Shown here piece by piece: positions 7,270 to 14,489 of a stretch of DNA of 64,000 nt (position 1 is the stretch's first letter; every line of letters begins with the position of its first letter). This DNA is from Phreatobacter stygius (GTDB lineage: Bacteria > Pseudomonadota > Alphaproteobacteria > Rhizobiales > Phreatobacteraceae). The stretch is from assembly GCF_005144885.1 (NCBI RefSeq), contig NZ_CP039690.1, forward strand, positions 5,779,001 through 5,843,000, given 5' to 3'. The position numbers and the translations under genes were made by a program. The notes under the pieces were generated by a model, which worked only from the letters and a program-made list of their open reading frames with translations, was not told where the DNA came from and ran no database searches.

Positions 7270-8619
7270 CTACCAGGCGAAGGTGATGCCGGCGCGGCCA
7301 CCGATGCCGCCGCGGCTGGTGCCGATGCCGATGCCGCCATGGACGAAGGCATTGTCGGTCAAGCGCACCGCGGCAGTCGCCGCGAGGCCGTGTTCGCCGC
7401 GGAACGTGCCCCAATTGGCCGAGACGGCGAAGCGCTTGCTGTCCGGCAGGTTCGCCCCCGCCATGGCGAGCGCGATCGCCGTGCCTTCGTAGGACCGGCG
7501 AATATCGCCCTGCAGGCCGGCGACCGCCGATTCGAGCGCGCCGATCCGGCCGTCGAGCGCCGACAGGCTCGCCGGGCTGATCGGGCTGAGCGCGAGATTG
7601 CCGCTGGCATCCGAGGTGACGAATTGGGTCGGGCCGGTCTGCGCCGCCCGGCTGGCGGCCGAACCGATGCCGGCCAGCGTATAGGTGTTGCTCGCGCTGC
7701 CGACCATCACCTGATTGGCGCGTGTCGTCGTCGCGCCCCGGCCGATGGCGCTGGCGTTGCTGTGCGCCGCCACGGCGCCGCTGCCGATGGCGGAGGCATT
7801 GTCGGCGGTTGCCTGGGCGCCCGCGCCGAAGGCCGACGCGGTGAGGCCCGAGGCCACGCTGGCATTGCCGTAGGACGCGCTGCCGGTGCCGCTCGCCGTC
7901 GCGCCGGAACCGGCGGCGACGGCATTGTCGGCGGTTGCCTGGGCGCCCCTGCCGAAGGCCGAAGCGTTGACGCCGGTGGCCCGCGAGGTGGCGCCGAAAG
8001 CCGCGGTGTCGACGCCGGTCGCCCTGGCGTCAAAGCCGACCGCGGTGCTCGAGCGGTTGGCGCCCGAAGCGGTCGCCGCGCCGCCGATCGCGACATTGTT
8101 GGCCTGGCTGCCCCCAGCGTTTGCGAATTCGCCGATCGCGGTATTGTTGCTGGCGATGCCCGCAGCGTTCGCGCCGAAGCCGACCGCGGTATTGTGGCCC
8201 GCATCGCCCCCGGCGCGAGAATCGGTGCCTATAGCGGTATTGTTGGCTTGGTTGCCCTGAGCGAAGGCGTCGGAGCCCAGAGCGGTATTGCCGGCCTGGT
8301 CGCCCCGGGCGTTCGCGTCGCGGCCGACAGCCGTATTCTCTCCGATGAATCCGTCAGCCTGTGCGCCGGGTCCACATGCGAAGGCGACCGCGCCCGCGGC
8401 TGTGGCTCCTTGTCCGGTGAGCGGGGCGGACCCGTCGGCGCTCACGCCGCAAACACTTCCTGCCCTGGCCGATGTCGGAGCCATCACAGCCGATAGCGCC
8501 ATCACGGCCGCCAGGACGACGAGCCAGGGAAGCGGCGGTCGCGGGCCGCTGCATTCCCTGGCTCTGAGGCCGGATCCAGGCCGATGCCATTCTGCCGTCA
8601 TTCGAGCAGGCCCCCGCAT
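7270..8619 (-). CDS. YadA-like trimeric autotransporter adhesin (short)
   Basis: This 449-residue surface adhesin has a signal segment (PWLVVLAAVMALSAVMAPTSARA), then a YadA-type head of about 200 residues built from 14-residue repeats such as NTAIGTDSRAGGDAGH and NTAVGFGANAAGIASN. The neck/connector and short stalk (LSALDGRIGALESAVAGLQGDIRR) lead to a C-terminal membrane anchor of about 70 residues (YEGTAIALAMAG to GRAGITFAW) ending in an aromatic residue, as these anchors do. Three chains form one 12-strand beta barrel that exports the passenger. At under 450 residues this is a compact member. Met7 (8601) is an alternative start. The high-Gly/Ala repeats are seen directly; binding partners (host, surface or biofilm) are unknown. 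Confidence 0.9.
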   Translation of the reverse strand: MRGPARMTAEWHRPGSGLRARECSGPRPPLPWLVVLAAVMALSAVMAPTSARAGSVCGVSADGSAPLTGQGATAAGAVAFACGPGAQADGFIGENTAVGRDANARGDQAGNTALGSDAFAQGNQANNTAIGTDSRAGGDAGHNTAVGFGANAAGIASNNTAIGEFANAGGSQANNVAIGGAATASGANRSSTAVGFDARATGVDTAAFGATSRATGVNASAFGRGAQATADNAVAAGSGATASGTGSASYGNASVASGLTASAFGAGAQATADNASAIGSGAVAAHSNASAIGRGATTTRANQVMVGSASNTYTLAGIGSAASRAAQTGPTQFVTSDASGNLALSPISPASLSALDGRIGALESAVAGLQGDIRRSYEGTAIALAMAGANLPDSKRFAVSANWGTFRGEHGLAATAAVRLTDNAFVHGGIGIGTSRGGIGGRAGITFAW

Positions 8620-8979
8620 CCCCTGGCAACCGCCCCGACGTCGCCGCTGGTCTGGCGACGTGATCGGTTTCCATAGGGCAGTCTGCGCGGAGGGGGAGGC
8701 CGATGAACAGTCAGCATATGCTGACTGTTGGTGTGTTGCGGCGGGGTCTGTTGCCGGTTTGCCACAAGCCGATACAGCGATGGCGGGGCCTCCTCATCGG
8801 GCGCGAGGCGGCGGCTGGACGCCCTTCGAGCGGCCCGGCGGCCGGTTCCCGCCGATGCGGAACCTGTCGCAACCGCCAGCAAGCCGCATCAATTCCGGGC
8901 CATGTCCAGCGCTCCTACCAAGGCGGGCGTCAATGCCCGATCAGCCGGCCGCTGCCGGCCAACCCTTGGAGATGCTGAC
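8620..8979. other. intergenic region between divergent surface-protein genes
   Basis: These 360 bases hold the promoters of the leftward adhesin gene and the rightward small exported-protein gene. The only strong element is the palindrome at 8706-8729. No additional gene with a convincing start is seen. Confidence 0.5.
8706..8729. promoter_or_regulatory. perfect 24-base palindrome, candidate operator
   Basis: The half-site is AACAGTCAGCAT and its exact reverse complement follows with no spacer, centred on CATATG. It sits 87 bases upstream of the adhesin start in the divergent promoter region. A perfect 24-base dyad without a loop is unlikely to be a terminator and looks like a dimeric regulator's site. 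The regulator is unknown. Confidence 0.6.
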
Positions 8980-9294
8980 ATGATCGCTCGTCGTTCACTG
9001 CTGGCCATCATTGGTGGCGGCCTGGTTGCCGCCGCCATGACGTCGCATGCCAATGCCGGCCCGGCATTCGCCGGTGCCACGCCCGTCGCCGATGGCCCGG
9101 CGGCCGATCCGGCGCGCAACGTCGCCGACCTGCGCCGGGGCCTTGCCGGGGCGCGCTCGGGCAACGGGCCACGTGAGATGCAATATTACATCGTGCGCCG
9201 GCGCTACTACGTTCGCCGCTATTACGTCCGGCCCCGCCGTCTGGCCGTGCGGTGCTGGTGGAATGGCTATGGCCGCGTCTGCCGCTATTTCTGA
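8980..9294 (+). CDS. small exported Arg/Tyr-rich protein, unknown function
   Basis: This 104-residue protein starts at the ATG at 8980 after TTGGAGATGCTGAC. A Sec-type signal peptide is visible (IARRSLLAIIGGGLVAAAMTSHANA-GPA). The mature part begins with an Ala/Gly/Pro-rich stretch and ends in a striking basic aromatic block, YYIVRRRYYVRRYYVRPRRL, followed by AVRCWWNGYGRVCRYF with two Cys likely to pair in the periplasm. It resembles the 1309-1635 product in style (Tyr/Arg-rich, two Cys, exported) but not closely in sequence. I do not recognise a characterised family. The block might bind a polyanion such as lipopolysaccharide; this is inference. Confidence 0.7.
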   Translation: MIARRSLLAIIGGGLVAAAMTSHANAGPAFAGATPVADGPAADPARNVADLRRGLAGARSGNGPREMQYYIVRRRYYVRRYYVRPRRLAVRCWWNGYGRVCRYF

Positions 9295-9416
9295 GCGGGT
9301 GGGCGGATTGAAATCGGTTGCGCGGAACGGGCCTTGCGCGGGTGCAACGAATGCCGCTCGGCGTTACGCCGGGCATGCATGGAAGCCATCATACGGCTTC
9401 CGCGCCGGAACAACAG

Positions 9417-9444
9417 AAAACGCCGGGGTTTGCGCCCCGGCGTT
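9417..9444 (-). terminator. intrinsic terminator for the leftward small exported-protein genes
   Basis: AACGCCGGGG (9419-9428) pairs perfectly with CCCCGGCGTT (9435-9444) around a six-base loop. On the minus strand the stem is followed by a short T run. It lies 58 bases downstream of the stop at 9502. A second, weaker hairpin (GGAAGCC/GGCTTCC, 9381-9401) lies further along. Confidence 0.65.
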
Positions 9445-9501
9445 GGTGTTGGGAAGGACCGGCTTGGTGCCGGCCTGCAGGCGCGGTCGGCTGGACCAGG
9501 T

Positions 9502-9723
9502 TCAGTTCGCCGACGAGAAGGCCGAAGACGGCACCTCGCGGTTGATCAGGCTCTGGCCGGCATTCGAGACCTGGCCGTGGCGAGCGGTGAACTCGCGCGG
9601 CTGGCTCGGCGCAGTGGCCGAGGCCGACGGCGTTGCGATGAAGCCGGCCGTATCGTCGGCGAAAGCCGGGGCGGCCAGGGCGAGCGGGGCGACCAGGGTC
9701 GCGGCAAGGATGAACTTCTTCAT
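9502..9723 (-). CDS. small exported protein, tandem paralogue A
   Basis: This 73-residue protein starts at the ATG at 9723, preceded by GGAGACC; an in-frame ATG four codons earlier overlaps that ribosome-binding site and is less likely. The signal peptide is MKKFILAATLVAPLALAAPAFA-DD. The mature protein is only about 50 residues: a Thr/Ala/Pro-rich linker, then the conserved block QPREFTARHGQVSNAGQSLINRE and a Ser-rich end. It is about 70% identical to the next gene on the same strand (9813-10037), so the two arose by tandem duplication. No family or function is recognised; a periplasmic location is predicted from the signal peptide. Confidence 0.75.
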   Translation of the reverse strand: MKKFILAATLVAPLALAAPAFADDTAGFIATPSASATAPSQPREFTARHGQVSNAGQSLINREVPSSAFSSAN

Positions 9724-9812
9724 GATGGTCTCCATGTGTGTTGTCCGGCTGGCGGTGAACGCCTCAGGCCGGGACGGTTCGAGTGTGCCGAGGCGCCAAG
9801 CGGCGCCGGTGC

Positions 9813-10037
9813 TCAGTTCGTGGACGAGAAAGCCGAGGACGGCACGACTTCGCGGCTGATCAGGCTCTGATCGGCGTTCGAGACCTGGCCGTGGCGGGCG
9901 GTGAACTCGCGCGGCTGGTTCGGGGCGTAGGTCGAAACGGCAGGGGTCTCGACGAACCCGGCGCTGTCGTCGGCAAGAGCCGGAGCGGCCAGGGCGAGCG
10001 GGGCGAAAAGGGTGGCGGCAAGGATCAGCTTCTTCAT
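9813..10037 (-). CDS. small exported protein, tandem paralogue B
   Basis: This 74-residue protein starts at the ATG at 10037, again with GGAGACTG just upstream. The signal peptide is MKKLILAATLFAPLALAAPALA-DD. The mature part contains QPREFTARHGQVSNADQSLISRE and ends VVPSSAFSSTN, matching its neighbour at 9502-9723 nearly residue for residue in this block while the linker differs. The 89-base gap to the next paralogue suggests co-transcription, ending at the terminator at 9417-9444. Function unknown. The strong conservation of the 23-residue block between copies suggests it is the functional part. Confidence 0.75.
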   Translation of the reverse strand: MKKLILAATLFAPLALAAPALADDSAGFVETPAVSTYAPNQPREFTARHGQVSNADQSLISREVVPSSAFSSTN

Positions 10038-10297
10038 GACAGTCTCCATTGGAAAACCCGGTGGTGGGAGGGACACGCCAGATCCGGGATGTTTGTTTCG
10101 CTGTCGTCGGGAGGTGTCCGCCGTCGACATCCCGGAGATAGGAGCCCGGCCGATCACGTGCCAATCACGAAATTGAGAAAACGCATGCAAAGTCGCACAT
10201 CAGTCATTTCATTTGTGCATTGATGCAATTTTAGGCGAAGACCCCAGGAGAGGCGGGGTAGTCCCGTTCACCGGCTTGATCGGCCGTGGCGATGCAT
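10038..10297. other. divergent promoter region
   Basis: Together with the operator that follows, these bases separate the leftward exported-protein pair from the rightward oxidoreductase gene. The stretch 10165-10240 is clearly AT-richer than its surroundings and probably holds promoters. No gene is seen. Confidence 0.45.
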
Positions 10298-10328
10298 TAT
10301 AACTACGACTCATCGAGTCGTAGTTATA
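10298..10328. promoter_or_regulatory. inverted repeat, candidate Rrf2 operator site 1
   Basis: A perfect 13-base arm TATAACTACGACT (10298-10310), a 5-base spacer and its exact complement (10316-10328) lie 38 bases upstream of the oxidoreductase start. The inner part, CTACGAC-N7-GTCGTAG, recurs with the same spacing before the Rrf2 gene at 11663-11685. This pairing points to the adjacent Rrf2 protein as the binder. Confidence 0.7.
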
Positions 10329-10366
10329 GCCCCGTGGCGACCGAGCAAGATGGAGACGAGCCGGCC

Positions 10367-11563
10367 ATGACGCAGAGAATTCTCATCGTGGGCGCTGGCT
10401 TTGCCGGCATGTGGTCGGCGCTGGGCGCGGCACGGCTGCTCGACAGTCAAGGCAAGGCCGACGGCGCGATCGAAATCGCCCTGATTGCGCCCGAGCCGGT
10501 CCTGCATGTCAGGCCGAGGCTGCACGAGGCCGGGCCGGCCGGCATGACCGCGCCGCTCGCGGCTCTCTTCGAAGCGGCCGGCATCCGCTACATCCAGGGC
10601 CGTGTCGAGCGCCTCTATCCGGAGACATCCAGCGTCGAGGCCGTCGATGCCGGGGGAGGCCGGTTCACGGTCGCCTACGACCGGCTCGTGCTCGCCGCCG
10701 GAAGCCGGCTGCATCGCCCGGATCTGCCGGGATTGCACGAATTCGCCCACAGCATCGATCAATTGCACGAGGCCAGCGCGCTGGATGCCCATCTCACCCG
10801 CCTGGCCGAATTGCCGGACACGCCGGCCCGCAACACCGTGGTGGTGGTCGGCGGCGGCTTCACCGGCATCGAAATCGCCGCCGAGCTTCCCGCGCGTCTG
10901 CGCGCGGCCTTGGGCGCCACCACCGGCATCAATGTCATCGTGGTCGAACAGGCCGCCGATATTGGCCCCGATCTCGGTCCGGGGCCGCGCCCGGCGATCG
11001 TCGAGGCGCTCGACGCTCTCGGCATCGTCAGGCGTGTCGGCACGACGGTGACCGCGATCGACGCTGAGGGCCTGACGACCTCGACCGGCGACCACATCGC
11101 CGCCCGGACGGTGATCTGGACGGCGGGGTTGCGGGCGAGCCCGCTGACCTCCGAGATCGACGGCCAAAAGGATCACCTCGGCCGCCTGCATGTCGCAGCC
11201 GATCTGCGCGTTCCCGGCCACGACACGGTTTTTGCGACCGGCGACGTCGCGTTCGCCCTGACCGACGACCAGGGCCACCACGCCCTGATGTCGTGCCAGC
11301 ATGCAACCACCATGGGCCGGATCGCCGGGCACAATGTCGCGGCGGACCTGATCGGCCTGCCGACCAGGCCTTACCGGCAGCTGCGCTATGTCACCTGTCT
11401 CGATCTCGGCGCCTGGGGGGCGGTCTTTTCGGAAGGCTGGGATCGCCGGGTGACGCTGGTCGGCGCCGAGGCGAAGGCGATCAAGCGGATGATCAACACG
11501 CAGCGGATCTACCCGCCGGCCGCCGATCGGAAGGTGGCCCTGGCGGCGGCCGATCCCGGCTGA
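10367..11563 (+). CDS. NAD(P)/FAD-dependent oxidoreductase, type II NADH dehydrogenase-like
   Basis: This 398-residue flavoprotein contains two dinucleotide-binding Rossmann motifs: ILIVGAGFAGMWSALG at the N-terminus for FAD and TVVVVGGGFTGIEIAAEL near residue 160 for NAD(P)H. The late FAD motif TVFATGDVAF and the segment HALMSCQHATTMGRIAGHNVAADLIG are typical of type II NADH dehydrogenases, which pass electrons from NADH to quinone without proton pumping. There is no transmembrane helix, so any membrane contact would be peripheral. The ATG at 10367 follows TGGAGACGAG. Expression is probably controlled by the Rrf2 protein encoded 126 bases downstream, through the inverted repeat just upstream. 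Confidence 0.88.
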   Translation: MTQRILIVGAGFAGMWSALGAARLLDSQGKADGAIEIALIAPEPVLHVRPRLHEAGPAGMTAPLAALFEAAGIRYIQGRVERLYPETSSVEAVDAGGGRFTVAYDRLVLAAGSRLHRPDLPGLHEFAHSIDQLHEASALDAHLTRLAELPDTPARNTVVVVGGGFTGIEIAAELPARLRAALGATTGINVIVVEQAADIGPDLGPGPRPAIVEALDALGIVRRVGTTVTAIDAEGLTTSTGDHIAARTVIWTAGLRASPLTSEIDGQKDHLGRLHVAADLRVPGHDTVFATGDVAFALTDDQGHHALMSCQHATTMGRIAGHNVAADLIGLPTRPYRQLRYVTCLDLGAWGAVFSEGWDRRVTLVGAEAKAIKRMINTQRIYPPAADRKVALAAADPG

Positions 11564-11662
11564 ACCGCCGTCGCATTCGCCGCCGTCCTGCTTGCCGGCG
11601 TCGGGTCTGCAAGGGTTGCGCTCGTGGTCGCCGCGCTTGATCCTGCGGCGATTGCTTCTATG

Positions 11663-11685
11663 GCTACGACAGGAGATGTCGGAGT
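11663..11685 (+). promoter_or_regulatory. candidate Rrf2 operator site 2 overlapping the ribosome-binding site
   Basis: CTACGAC-N7-GTCGGAG matches site 1 (10298-10328) in both arms and spacing with one mismatch. It ends five bases before the rrf2 ATG and contains the GGAG ribosome-binding sequence. Binding here would give autoregulation. Confidence 0.6.
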
Positions 11686-11689
11686 TGTC

Positions 11690-12226
11690 ATGGCGCACAT
11701 TACGACGGGGGTCGAATACGGCCTGCACAGCCTGCTTTACCTGGTCGGCAGCGACGATGAAGAGGCGCCGCCGCTGAGCACCCGCGACCTCGCGGAACTG
11801 CAGGGCGTGCCGGCCGAATATGTCGCCAAGCTGTTCACCAAGCTGCAGAAGGCCGGCCTGGTGGCCGCGACCGAGGGCGCGCGCGGCGGGTTCCGGCTTG
11901 CCCGGGGCGCCGGCGCGATCAGCGTGCTGGATGTCATCACGGCGATCGACGGCGACAAGTCGCTGTTCGAATGCCGCGATATCCGCGGCCGCTGCGCGGT
12001 GTTTGGCGGCAAGCCGAAGACCTGGGCGACGCGTGGCGTCTGCTCGATCCACGCCATCATGCTGGAGGCCGAGGCGCGCATGCGCGCCGTGCTTGCCGAG
12101 CGCACGCTGGCCGATATCGCGGCGAGCGTCACCGCCAAGACACCGCCTGAATTCGCCGAAGCGGTGACGAAATGGCTGGCCGACCGGGCGCCGCCGCGCC
12201 GCCGCGGCCGCCCGGCATCACCGTGA
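11690..12226 (+). CDS. Rrf2-family regulator with three conserved cysteines
   Basis: This 178-residue regulator starts at the ATG at 11690. The N-terminal winged helix is characteristic: ITTGVEYGLHSLLYL, STRDLAELQGVPAEYVAKLFTKLQKAGLV, then the wing ARGGFRLAR. Cys95, Cys102 and Cys118 (ECRDIRGRC and RGVCSIH) form a three-Cys cluster like that which binds an iron-sulfur centre in IscR and NsrR, although the spacing (x6, x15) differs from both. A redox, nitric-oxide or iron signal is therefore plausible. The C-terminus is basic (PPRRRGRP). The upstream oxidoreductase gene and this gene share operator-like dyads, which suggests one small regulon with autoregulation. It converges on the diguanylate cyclase gene. 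Confidence 0.88.
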   Translation: MAHITTGVEYGLHSLLYLVGSDDEEAPPLSTRDLAELQGVPAEYVAKLFTKLQKAGLVAATEGARGGFRLARGAGAISVLDVITAIDGDKSLFECRDIRGRCAVFGGKPKTWATRGVCSIHAIMLEAEARMRAVLAERTLADIAASVTAKTPPEFAEAVTKWLADRAPPRRRGRPASP

Positions 12227-12274
12227 GCCGATGGGGAGGGGAGGCGCCACCCGGGGACGGTCTGCGGACGCGGT

Positions 12275-14185
12275 TCAGCGCCTGATCTCGCGGGGGCGCG
12301 GCTGTTCCGGCAGCGGCGCGTCGATCGCCTGCGGGACGACCGCCAACGACCGCGGCGCGCAGCGGACGCGATTGCGCCCGTCCGATTTGGCCCGATAGAG
12401 AGCGGCGTCGGCAGCCTCGATCAGATGATGCCAGGCCTGCTTGCCGCGGCGGCCGCGGGCGACGCCGAAACTGGCCGTCACCGCCAGGCGTCCGCCGCTC
12501 GCAACCACGATGTCGTGCTGCTGCAGCGCGAGCCGCATCCGCTTCGCCAGACCGGCCGCGGCATCGATGTCGTCACCCGCAACCAGGATGGCGATCTCCT
12601 CGCCGCCGAAACGGGCGACGATATCGCCTGGCCTGAGCACAGACCGCACCAGGCCGGCGACATCGGTGAGCACCTGATCGCCGACCAGATGGCCGTGCCG
12701 GTCGTTGACCTGCTTGAAATGGTCGATGTCCATGAGGATCAGGCAGATGTCCCCGCCGAGCCCCTGATAGGCGGCGTCGGTCTCGCCGATCCGTTCGAGT
12801 GCGCCGCGGTTCAACAGGCCGGTCAGGCCGTCCGTCTCGGCCAGCAGCTTCAATTGGCCGGTCAGCACCGCGCGTTCCCTGAGCTTGCCGCGCAGCACCT
12901 CGATCGCATCGAACAGGCGGTTCATTTCCCTGGCGCGCGAGGGATCGGCGGATGGGGTGACATCGCGATCCTCGGCCAGCGCGATCACCATGTTGCGGGC
13001 CAGCAGCAGCGGCCTGAACACGAAGCGTTGCGCCGAGACGATCAGGCCGGCCAGGATCGCCAGAATGGCCGTGGTCAGGCCGGCCGTCGCCGCAAGGGTG
13101 CGCAGCGCCCGGTCGCGATCGGCCGAAACCTGTTCGATCGTCTGGTCGAGAAAACCGCGGCGCAACTGCTCGAGCGGCCGTAGCGTCGGCACGAAACGCG
13201 CGGTCAGTTCGGCCGGTGTCATCGAATAGTCGCCGGACCGGCGGCCTTCCTGGACGAGATCGTCGAGCATGGTCAGTCCCTGGCCGAAGAACTGCTGTTC
13301 GGCAGTGTGCCTGACATCGGCGAGGCGCGGATCGGCGGCGGAATTGGTCTGCCGGCCGACCAATTGCCAAAGCTCGAGCAGGCGGCCGCGAGTCCGGCTG
13401 AAGTCGATCAGGTTGGCGAGCGCCAGCGGCTGGCGCGCGGCGATCGGGGCCATGATCTGCGACGCGATCCGGCCGCCATATTCACGCAGATCGCCGAGCA
13501 TCTGGCCGATGAGGACCGGCCCGGCCAGGCTTGCGTCGCGTTCGATCAGCCGCTGGACCTTCCAGCCTATGGCCGGCTGCAGCAGGTCGACCACCGCGAA
13601 CATGCTCTCGATGGCATGCTGGATCTCGGCCAGGCGACGATCCTGCAGCGGCATGGCGCCGAGCCGGTCGACCTCGGCGCGGGCGCGGGTCAATTGCTGC
13701 AGCACCCGGTCCAGGATGGCCGGCGGGACATGAAGATGGTCCGACGCCGCGGGCGTTCTGGCGTGGCCGGTCAGCTGGGCGAGCGCGGCATCGCTGGCCC
13801 TGCGGAACTGGGCGAGACGCTGGCGCGACGCGCTGTCGACGGAGGCTTCTTCTCCCAGCACGCCATTGGTCGGACCGCGCTCGGCGGAGAGCAGGTTGGC
13901 GGTTTCCAGGAGCTGCCCATAGTCCGAAACGTCGTGCAGGTTCCGGCGTGCGGTGACGAAATCGTCATAGCTCCGGACCAGCAGGCTCATCGCCAGAACG
14001 ATCGTGCAGACCGTCACGATGCCGGTGCCGATCCAGAGCTTGCGATGCAGGCTGTGATCGGATTGGCCAAGACCGGATTGGCCAAGTCCGGATTGGCCAA
14101 GACCGGGGTCGGTGGATCGACCGGGCTTTCGCCTCAGGCAGGCGATCGATTTGACAAGAAGATCGCCGGGTTTTCGAGTCATCAT
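12275..14185 (-). CDS. membrane diguanylate cyclase with large periplasmic sensor
   Basis: This 636-residue inner-membrane protein would make cyclic di-GMP from two GTP. Transmembrane helix 1 is at about 51-70 (WIGTGIVTVCTIVLAMSLLV) and helix 2 at about 363-385 (AATAGLTTAILAILAGLIVSA). The roughly 290 residues between them form a mostly helical periplasmic sensor. A linker leads to the GGDEF domain (about 450-610), with DGLTGLLNR, ILMDIDHFKQVNDRHGHLVGD and the active site RFGGEE. The RPGD sequence five residues before it is an inhibitory I-site, so product inhibition is expected. There is no EAL domain. The N-terminal cytoplasmic segment carries three GLGQS repeats encoded by a 15-base tandem repeat. 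Confidence 0.92.
   Translation of the reverse strand: MMTRKPGDLLVKSIACLRRKPGRSTDPGLGQSGLGQSGLGQSDHSLHRKLWIGTGIVTVCTIVLAMSLLVRSYDDFVTARRNLHDVSDYGQLLETANLLSAERGPTNGVLGEEASVDSASRQRLAQFRRASDAALAQLTGHARTPAASDHLHVPPAILDRVLQQLTRARAEVDRLGAMPLQDRRLAEIQHAIESMFAVVDLLQPAIGWKVQRLIERDASLAGPVLIGQMLGDLREYGGRIASQIMAPIAARQPLALANLIDFSRTRGRLLELWQLVGRQTNSAADPRLADVRHTAEQQFFGQGLTMLDDLVQEGRRSGDYSMTPAELTARFVPTLRPLEQLRRGFLDQTIEQVSADRDRALRTLAATAGLTTAILAILAGLIVSAQRFVFRPLLLARNMVIALAEDRDVTPSADPSRAREMNRLFDAIEVLRGKLRERAVLTGQLKLLAETDGLTGLLNRGALERIGETDAAYQGLGGDICLILMDIDHFKQVNDRHGHLVGDQVLTDVAGLVRSVLRPGDIVARFGGEEIAILVAGDDIDAAAGLAKRMRLALQQHDIVVASGGRLAVTASFGVARGRRGKQAWHHLIEAADAALYRAKSDGRNRVRCAPRSLAVVPQAIDAPLPEQPRPREIRR
14061..14105. 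repeat. three tandem 15-base copies inside the diguanylate cyclase gene
   Basis: The unit GATTGGCCAAGACCG is repeated three times (the middle copy differs by one base). On the coding strand it encodes GLGQS three times, in the cytoplasmic tail before the first membrane helix. Copy-number change would keep the frame. Confidence 0.85.
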
Positions 14186-14489
14186 AGTCCCTTGATATTT
14201 AGTATCTCGAGCAATGATTGTTCTTCTTATTGTCTTCGTTGCGCTGCGTTCAACTAAATATTGAAGTGCAATTTCAGGTATCTTTTTACCGTGCTGACCC
14301 TAAGTTTTGGTGAAATCGCTTGGTTAAGATTGTTGCGATTGCGCGGCCGTTCATCGCGGGCAAGGTCGCGGTGGCCGGCGCGTGGTCGCGATCATCATGA
14401 CGCTTCCTCAAGGGTTCGGCGCCGGGCGATCGGCGCCGAGGGAACCCAACGGCGGCCTGCCGCATTCTAGGTTCAGGCGAAATGCGACG
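14186..14489. other. AT-rich divergent promoter region
   Basis: This stretch separates the leftward diguanylate cyclase from the rightward beta-oxidation operon. Bases 14190-14340 are markedly AT-rich for this genome, with TATTTAGTATC and CTAAATATTG elements that could be promoter parts or an operator. The reading frame of the acyl-CoA dehydrogenase is open back to 14382, but the extension has no family similarity. Confidence 0.45.

Noticed and set aside
7339-8496. 385-residue open frame opposite the adhesin gene
   Set aside because: Repeat-rich adhesin coding sequence leaves the opposite frame open; the product is low-complexity Arg/Gly/Ala.
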